Below the pieces are notes generated by a model. That model saw nothing but the letters and a program-made list of their open reading frames with translations, ran no database searches and was not told the DNA's origin. A stretch of DNA of 64,000 bases from Nicotiana tabacum (Eukaryota > Streptophyta > Magnoliopsida > Solanales > Solanaceae): positions 128,733,518 through 128,797,517 of the forward strand of contig NC_134087.1 of assembly GCF_000715075.1 (NCBI RefSeq), given 5' to 3'. Of the stretch, positions 57,531-64,000 are shown piece by piece (the stretch's first letter is position 1; every line of letters starts with the position of its first letter). The position numbers and the translations under genes are program-made.

Positions 57531-58110
57531 TCGTCACTGGAGAAAAGCGGGTCCGGGGATATATTCCTGAGGACGTCCTCACATTCAGCGAAAAAGACAC
57601 TGAGACCTTTTCTCAGCCTCACACTGATGCACTGGTAACCTTTTTCCTCATTCGATCTGTTTCAAATAAAACATGTGCTTGTGAATTCAGGTGGCTCGAG
57701 AAACGTTGTCGGGCCAAGGAGGATAGGGCAGCTCGGGCTGCCGGGTCAAATCACGCTCGCCTCTCGAATCTTTGGCGGATTCCAAACGGCGATCGCAACG
57801 ACAGGGAGAAAGACCATTCTCTCAATTCAGCATGGTTGGCCCAGACTGAAACGCCAAGTTTCGTATCATCAAAGGAGGTGCAAGGCATGGACACCTTATT
57901 CAAATAACCATGGACATAACGTGTGAAGGTAGTACCGTCCCCCCTTCACCAAAAGGATGAAATTCCACGCAAAAAACGGAATTAAAACCGTTGGCAGGAA
58001 GCAACACGCGATAAGGGGAAAGTTCACATCACATAACGTATCGACGGAACCAATATATACACTCTCAAAAGAATCAAAGGGTAAGCGAACCATGTCTTCG
58101 GCCAAGACCA
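57531..58110 (+). pseudogene. Element B protease and linker, degraded
   Basis: The lead-in is EDVLTFSEKDTETFSQPHTDALV (57570-57650). The catalytic loop reads VNSGGSRNVV: the catalytic Asp is Asn (GAT to AAT), so the enzyme would be inactive. Frame 57675-57926 covers the protease middle and needs one shift. Linker text (VVPSPLHQKMKFHAKNGIKT-like, about 57930-57990) continues toward where RT should start, but no RT follows. Confidence 0.7.
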
Positions 58111-58950
58111 ATTAAACACAGCGGAGGGTTGTACTAGAGTCCTCACTCCAAAACAGCAGGGATATATCGAACCTAGGAACATCGCCTACGTATCCCGTGG
58201 TAAGGTGAAACTACCTCCCTCCTTCGTTATTTTACACTAACCTGTATGCAGACACCCATCCATGGCATTCGGAAGTGTTAACTCTACCCAAAGATCCCAA
58301 GGTCTTAACGGCACTCGTCTCACTCTTTCCCCTTAGCCGGACTTCCGCCCCAAAAAGAGTCTCGCCAGCAAGGTTCTTAGCGGAGCGACGTGCCTCTAAA
58401 GGAGGATCCGACAGACTCAGCAAATGCTTAACACTTCTCTTGCAATCAATCCCGAACGCTGGAAGGTACCCCCCTTGAAGACACCGTCTGCTGGGAAAGG
58501 CCGGGGAACAACAGACTAGGTTCCAATAGGAAATCACGTACCGGGCCAAACGATCAAAAGAGTCGTGCTCGCGCAGGCCAAGGTCACGGCAACGAAACAA
58601 CATGTATTTACGCCAAGCAATCAAAAAATATCTTTTAGCATCTCGTACTCCAAAAAAAGAAAAATTCGGCATGCTCACAGCAAGGATTCCCCCCCCCCAT
58701 TGAGTGCGTCCCAAAATACTCGGAGACTTAGCGTCAACAATTTGGCACCCACACGACCTCAGGGTCGAAATACCGTGCTCATAAGGCCCCATCGAGGCAA
58801 TTCCGAGCTCACGAGTAACTGCTTTCGAGCCTAAGCAAACTTGATGACTCAGAGACTGTCGTCAATTGCCATTCACTGGAAAACTCGAGGCCGTAAGACC
58901 CTAAGCGGGCAGACTCAATCTAGCCAGATCTATTTTCATAGCAACAAAGA

Positions 58951-59116
58951 CTGTAAGACCTCAATGGCATAACAAACTGTAAGACCTCAATAGGCATGAG
59001 CAAATTGTAAGACCTCAACAGGCATGAGAAAACTGTAAGACCTCAACAGGCATGAAAAACTGTAAGACCTCAATAGGCATGAAAGTATTGTAAGACCTTA
59101 CTACAGGCATAAAACT
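58951..59116 (+). repeat. 26-28 bp tandem repeat, six copies
   Basis: CTGTAAGACCTCAA(T/C)AGGCATGA units start at 58951, 58977, 59005, 59033, 59060 and 59088. Confidence 0.93.
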
Positions 59117-59567
59117 CAATCCCGAAGTTTAGGCTATATGTAGTATTTGTAAGACTCCCGAAAGGGCATACCCTCAATGTAAACACCTAAACTATCACTC
59201 GGGATCAAAAAAGGATCTGGCCAAACACATATGACTACGGTCAAAATGGCTGCACCAGCCAAATTAATGCAACTCGGGGACGCCCGACCATCGCTAACAA
59301 AATCATAGGCCATTACTTTGAATCTACTTCGAAAAGAACCGGCTAATACAGGCTACCCTCAACAAGCAAACGAGCTTCGACCATGTCAGCTCCAAATCAC
59401 AAGGCTTCGAGCTACTCAGCCTATGAGCTAAACCTTTCGAGGTGCTCGAACATTGCTGCTAACGACTTGAAATCGAGGTTCTTCCCGAACCGATGACAGG
59501 TCAGTCAAAATCATTTCAAAAGCCCTTAACGAGAGTAAAACAAATCCTACATATGCCCACGGGCAAA

Positions 59568-59925
59568 AGCTTAAGAGCCATTATCGCCAGCCAAACGAGC
59601 CTCGAGCCACACACTAAAAGGTCTCAACGACCAAAACCGTAAGAGCCATTGTTGCCAGCTTAAAAAATTGAAAACTTGAGGATTAAAATGAGCTCAAGTC
59701 GTAACTCGATTCGGAGACCGGATCCGAAATAGTTAACTATATGTGCCTTAGGGCGCAGCGTAAGAGCCATCGTCGCCAGCTCCACGAGCCTCAGGGCCAC
59801 ATACTTAAAAGGTCGCTTCGACCCGAAGTGTAAGCTCCATCGTCATCCGCCCATGCAGGCACAAATAACTTGAGGGCCAATTGAGCTCGAGTTGCAACCC
59901 GACTCAAAGACTGAACCCAAAATGA
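59568..59925 (+). repeat. About 190-bp repeat, two degenerate copies
   Basis: Both units carry TAAGAGCCAT(T/C)(A/G)TCGCCAGC, GAGCCTC..GCCACA, AAAAGGTC and a tail AACTTGAGG...GAGCTC(A/G)AGT. The second copy is cut where LTR G starts. Confidence 0.75.
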
Positions 59926-62900
59926 TTAAAACACAAATGAGCTTTAGCATTACGTTTGATGGTTTGAAACTTTGATTAGCTTCATATAATGCATTATAAC
60001 TTATGTATATGCTTGAGTTTAAGGTTCGTAATTTGAGATTGATCTGGAAGAGCGATTCTCAATTTGGAAACTTTAAGTTGGAAGAGTTGACCAAGGTTTG
60101 ACTTTTGGGTAAATGACTTTGGAATCAAGATTTAATGGCTTCAACAGGTTCATATGGTAATTTTTGAATTTGTCATATAATCGGATTTAAATGTGGACGT
60201 TCTTAGAAAGTTTTGGCTCTATTTGTCCAAAGTTGGCAATTTGAAAAATTTGAGAGTTTATAGGTTTGACCAAAAGTTGACTTTAATATAATCGGACTCC
60301 TATTATGATTTTGAGACCTTGGATATGTTCTTTTATTTTATTAAAACTTGTGTACAAAGTTTGATTATGATCCGGAATGTCTAAGTGCGAATTGGACGCG
60401 TTCGGCGAAGTTAGAAAGTTTGGAAGTTAAGATACTAATTTGATCATCGATTCTTGATTTAATGTTATTTGTGGTATTTTGAGCTTTTGGATAATGAATT
60501 CGGACTTGTTGGTAAAATTGGATGGGTCCCGATGGGCCCGGGTGTGACCCAGGGTGGTTTCAGACCATTTGAGTTGAGTTTGAATTGTTAGTTTCTGGTG
60601 ATCTATGATGTGCTTTGCGATCTCGTGAGTAGGTTCAGGATCGCGTAAAGTGTTTGGAGAGATAGGTCACTTGTTTTTTGCGTTCGTGGATAAAGGGACA
60701 CGTTCACGTAGTATTGGGGACCAGGAGCATCATGTTAGCGAGGAGGATACCGCATTTGCATAGAGGGGAGGAAGGCAGGAGATTGTTCTTCGTGTTTGCG
60801 AAGATGGGGATTGTGTTTGCGTTGAAATGATTGGAGCTAGGGGCAGTGTGCTTCGCATTTGTTGGGGTGTTTCCACATTCGCATATGAGGATGGCCCATT
60901 GGTCTTCGCATTCGCATAGTTACCTTTGCATTCGTGATTCAATGATTATTTTTGCTTTACGATCGTGGAGCAGTGTCTCACGATTGCGAAGGGTAGTGTT
61001 GGGCAGACCATATAAGATGTCATTTTGGGAATTTTACTCATTATTTTATATTTTCAGCCTTAGACTTCAAGAGGAGGAGATTTTGAAGAGTAATTTCACT
61101 ACTACATTGGAGGTAAGAAATTTTTACTTGGACATGTTTTTGTATACTGATTCCTCATCGATTTCTACAACTAAAACATGAAATTCTAAGGAAAAATTAG
61201 GGTTTTGTCTACATTTTAAAGAGGGTATATTTTGGAAATTTGAGTACCGATTTGGATTCTACTTTGGAAACTAATTATATATTTTGACTCGAGAGGTTAT
61301 GATTTATTGAGATTTGGTTTTGATTTCAGATTTCGGGCATGCAGGCTTGGATTGACTTTTCGAAAATTCTTCAAAGATCGAAACTTTATGGATTGGTATT
61401 GCTTCCTATATCATTTCTAACTTCCTTGGATGATATCTATCTTGGAATTTGCATGATTGGAGGGTTAGAGCAAGGTTTTGACGCGATTTGAAGTTGAAGA
61501 CTATCCAGATAAGGTATGTATCTTGCCTAATCTTGTTGTGAGGGAATAACCCTTAGGATGTGACCTTATTTGTTTAATTGGATTGTGTGTAAAGCGACAT
61601 ATATGTAAGGTGACGAGCGTATATGTGAGTGATGTGTATGATTTTGACCGGATTAGACTTTAAGCTTCTAATTATACCTTGTTTGGATTACGTGCTTCCT
61701 ATAATTCATGTTTAATCATTTGTATGACTACGTGAACTTCTTAAATCATACTAAATATCAAGTGTATGTTTGATTTCCTGTCTGAGCATGATATTCATTA
61801 TCATATGGCGTACCCCCTAATATGAGTTGTAGTCGTACATTTCGTACATGCATACACCATAGCATGCTATTTTTCTCAGTCCATGAGTATGTGATTTGAT
61901 ATCCATTATCCATATACATGTATTCTTGTGTATACTTTTGTGTTATGGACTCATAGCACGTGAGCGATCCGTATGGATTGATTTATTATGGCACGTGATT
62001 TGTTTGTGCGATTTTTATGAATATGGCACGTGAACCCGTGCAACATGTGGATAAGGTCCATCCCTTAGGATCGTCCTCTCATGTTTCTCTCTTGATGACG
62101 TACACGCGGATTATGAAAAACTTATTAGTAGTTGGATTTTGCGTATCTTCTCTATATGCAAACCCCTTGTATGTATACATGAGTTGCACCATATTTCTTC
62201 TCTATATGCTAGTTCTGAAATGTATACATGCCTTTCATGCATATCTTTTCTATATGTTGCTTTGGTTGATGAAATAATTCATAGTACATATCTTCTCTAT
62301 ATGTCAATATATGCAACTTGACTTGTTTATTCATGCATATCTTCTCTATATGCTGAGGTGTTAAACTATTGAAGGGTTATTTGATATCTTATCCATATCT
62401 TTCTCTATATGCTGTCTTACTTGATGAAATGATTCACAGTATATATCCTCTCTATATGTCAAACTGTATAACTTGACTTTCTTATTCATTCATATCTTCT
62501 CTATATGTAACTGTCGATAATTTGTTGATGCTAGGGGCAGTGCTTCTCTATATGTATGGGATGCTAAACAATTGAAGTGTTACTTTTTATCATATGTATA
62601 TCTTTTTTATATGCAGAAGTGTATTTGTTTATGATGCTTGTGCATATCTTCTTTATGTGCACCAATGGCTTTACTTGTACTTCATGTTTAGATTTCAATA
62701 TTATTCTTGTGTACATGTTTATGCTATTGAGCTACCTAGGTTAAGTAAAATGAGTATTTTATGATTTTAAAACTTCATCGCTACTTCACCAAGGCTAGTC
62801 TTGATATTTACTAAGTATCTGGGGCCGATTGTACTGATACTTTTGCACCTTGCCTGCAGATCTTGGAGTTGAGCTGGTGTGGATGACGAAGGCTAGCATT

Positions 62901-63198
62901 GAAGATGCACCAGCGTTCCAGATATAAACTACCACATAATCATGGTAGATTAGGATTGTACTTCTATTTATGTATATTCAAAAATATATTATATTTTCTT
63001 CGTAACAGTGTTGTAAATCTAAATCTTAGTGCCTCATGACTTGTACTATCAATCCTTAGGGTAGTTGTATTGATATTTTCCATCTTATTTATTGTTTATT
63101 CATGATCTTTCATTTGAGTTGTGTTTTTTATTGTTTGACTTACCTAGCATGTTGGAGTTAGGCGCTATCACGACTAGGTGGAATTTTGAGTTGTGACA
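59926..63198 (+). repeat. LTR G, plus strand chromovirus-type (3.27 kb)
   Basis: The right end GTTGTGACA is followed by a tRNA-iMet primer site, so this is a 5' LTR. The left end is lost against element B. It has decayed GCGTTCGCG-type motifs (60600-60990), as in the chromovirus LTRs C and E but in the opposite orientation, and a 48-50 bp array (62139-62660). No gene is supported in it. Confidence 0.75.
62139..62660 (+). repeat. 48-50 bp array of CATATCTTCTCTATATG
   Basis: The TATATG core is at 62153, 62203, 62251, 62298, 62347, 62406, 62453, 62502, 62549, 62608 and about 62653. The spacing is 45-59 bp, mostly 47-50. Only the motif and a few flanking bases are conserved; the rest of each unit varies. 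Confidence 0.93.
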
Positions 63199-63220
63199 AG
63201 TTAGTATCAGAGTTCTAGGT
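63199..63220 (+). other. Primer binding site after LTR G (tRNA-iMet)
   Basis: AGTTAGTATCAGAGTTCTAGG; the standard is TTGGTATCAGAGCTCTAGG. Leader sequence of a chromovirus continues only to about 63275. Confidence 0.75.
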
Positions 63221-63264
63221 AGGTTCTACGAGTCATGAGCAAGTGTCAAGTAGATTCTTGCGGA

Positions 63265-63480
63265 TCAATATGATGACGTAGTTGCTTCTCCCCAGAAGTC
63301 TGCTTCAAGGAGGTCCAAAACAATTGATGAAGGGTTCCAAAAAGGTAAAACACCACTACCAACGGTCTTTGTTGTACCTTGATGTGTTAGCTGATCCGCC
63401 ACTAAATTTTGCTCCTTGTAACTATGGTGGATGACTGGATTGCTCAGCTGATGGATCAAGGACCATAGTGCATAATACCT
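63265..63480 (-). pseudogene. RNase H fragment of a LINE-type protein
   Basis: The minus-strand frame holds IHHSYKEQNLVADQLTHQG, which matches the H-x-x-R-E-x-N-x-V-A-D-x-L-A block at the end of RNase H domains in plant LINEs and related RNase H-like proteins. About 60 codons are left. The last residues probably read into LTR G leader sequence. A host RNase H-like gene remnant is also possible. Confidence 0.5.
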
Positions 63481-64000
63481 AAATTAACACATCTACGTAC
63501 ATAATTTTTTAAAATTATTCCTCTAACTTTATGAATTTTCAGTTTAGAAATTTTAGTTGTCATATGACATGTTTTAAATATCTTTGATTGTTGATCAAAT
63601 TTATGTTCTTTATAAAATGTTTATGAGTTCTCATTAAAAATTTTATCACAGTTCCCGCTAAATATAATACAACTAGAGTTTGTTAAATAATTGATAGAGA
63701 CTAAAGGTGCTCATTTTGACAAATTTAGATGACCAAAAACTGTTCAGAGAATGTTATAAGGACTAATCTAAACCTACTCCAAACCTAAGGGATCTTTTTG
63801 TCATTTTATCTTTAGGAAAACTTTTCAATTTTTTTTCTAATAGGCCCGTTTAGCTAATAAAACTTTTTCCTTTTCTCATAGAATTTACATATTGGACCGG
63901 TTAAAATTGGGTGAACCGGACACTGGAATCCTCTGGAACTAGAAGAAAGAACCGCCATCTTAGTGGGTTACCAATTTCTTAATGCCCAAGCCAACTTTCT
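63481..64000. other. Unassigned AT-rich DNA
   Basis: I see no coding region, LTR end or repeat array in the last 520 bp. Confidence 0.5.

Larger units (their letters stand above)
54968..59925 (+). mobile_element. Element B: Tat-lineage Ty3/gypsy, gag-protease only
   Basis: A 744-bp 5' LTR, a Tat-type primer site, gag and protease are followed directly by 3' untranslated sequence with repeats. No RT, RNase H or integrase similarity is visible between 58100 and 59925. The 3' LTR is missing. The break to LTR G is near 59925. It belongs to the same family group as element A. Confidence 0.8.
58111..59925 (+). other. Element B 3' untranslated region with repeats
   Basis: No sense coding domain. 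It contains the sequence GCCTACGTATCC (58184), a 26-28 bp array (58951-59116) and two units of about 190 bp (59568-59925). An antisense open frame (58232-58792, 186 codons) has no recognisable domain. Confidence 0.65.

Noticed and set aside
58232..58792. 186-codon antisense ORF in element B
   Set aside because: No domain and no similarity to the antisense frame of element A in the same region; probably chance in GC-richer DNA.

Overview
This window is plant nuclear DNA made almost entirely of long terminal repeat (LTR) retrotransposons inserted beside and inside one another. I found no host gene, tRNA, rRNA or CRISPR array. Ogre/Tat and chromodomain Ty3/gypsy elements, a Sirevirus-type Ty1/copia element, tRNA-primed LTRs, and CpG-rich GCGAACGCG-type motifs in the chromovirus LTRs fit a dicot with a large repeat-rich genome. 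My best guess is Solanaceae, possibly Nicotiana; that is inferred from element style and not proven. All coding regions found carry stops or frameshifts, so none looks autonomous.

Layout: (A) 1-2905, the 3' part and 3' LTR of a plus-strand Tat-lineage element. (Ogre) 2906-44636, a plus-strand Ogre-like element: 5'-truncated LTR, tRNA-Arg-type primer site, ORF1, gag, protease, candidate intron, RT, two RNase H regions, integrase, repeat-rich 3' UTR, polypurine tract and a damaged 3' LTR. Its pol is split by (C) 12333-33792, a minus-strand chromodomain Ty3/gypsy element with target-site duplication AGAAG. C is split by (D) 18425-30120, a plus-strand Sirevirus with target-site duplication AACAT. 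The order of insertion is therefore Ogre, then C, then D.

The Ogre 3' LTR is broken by a minus-strand LTR (H, about 40715-42734) and a 199-bp tandem duplication. After it come an LTR fragment (I, 44637-45207), a near-complete minus-strand chromovirus (E, 45208-54010), and an LTR piece of a related subfamily (F, 54011-54967). Next is a second Tat element (B, 54968 to about 59925) with gag and protease but no visible RT or integrase, then a long plus-strand LTR with its primer site (G, about 59926-63220). A short minus-strand LINE-type RNase H remnant (63265-63480) and about 520 bp of unassigned AT-rich DNA end the window.

The most notable points are a 3' LTR in D carrying three tandem copies of an 820-bp segment while its 5' LTR has one; the two nested insertions whose target duplications and reading frames both agree; a gag-protease-only Tat derivative; an Ogre-like element that keeps ORF1 and a candidate PR/RT intron; and a regular 48-50 bp array in LTR G. 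These are features of retrotransposon biology and decay. I did not find a clearly new cellular system.
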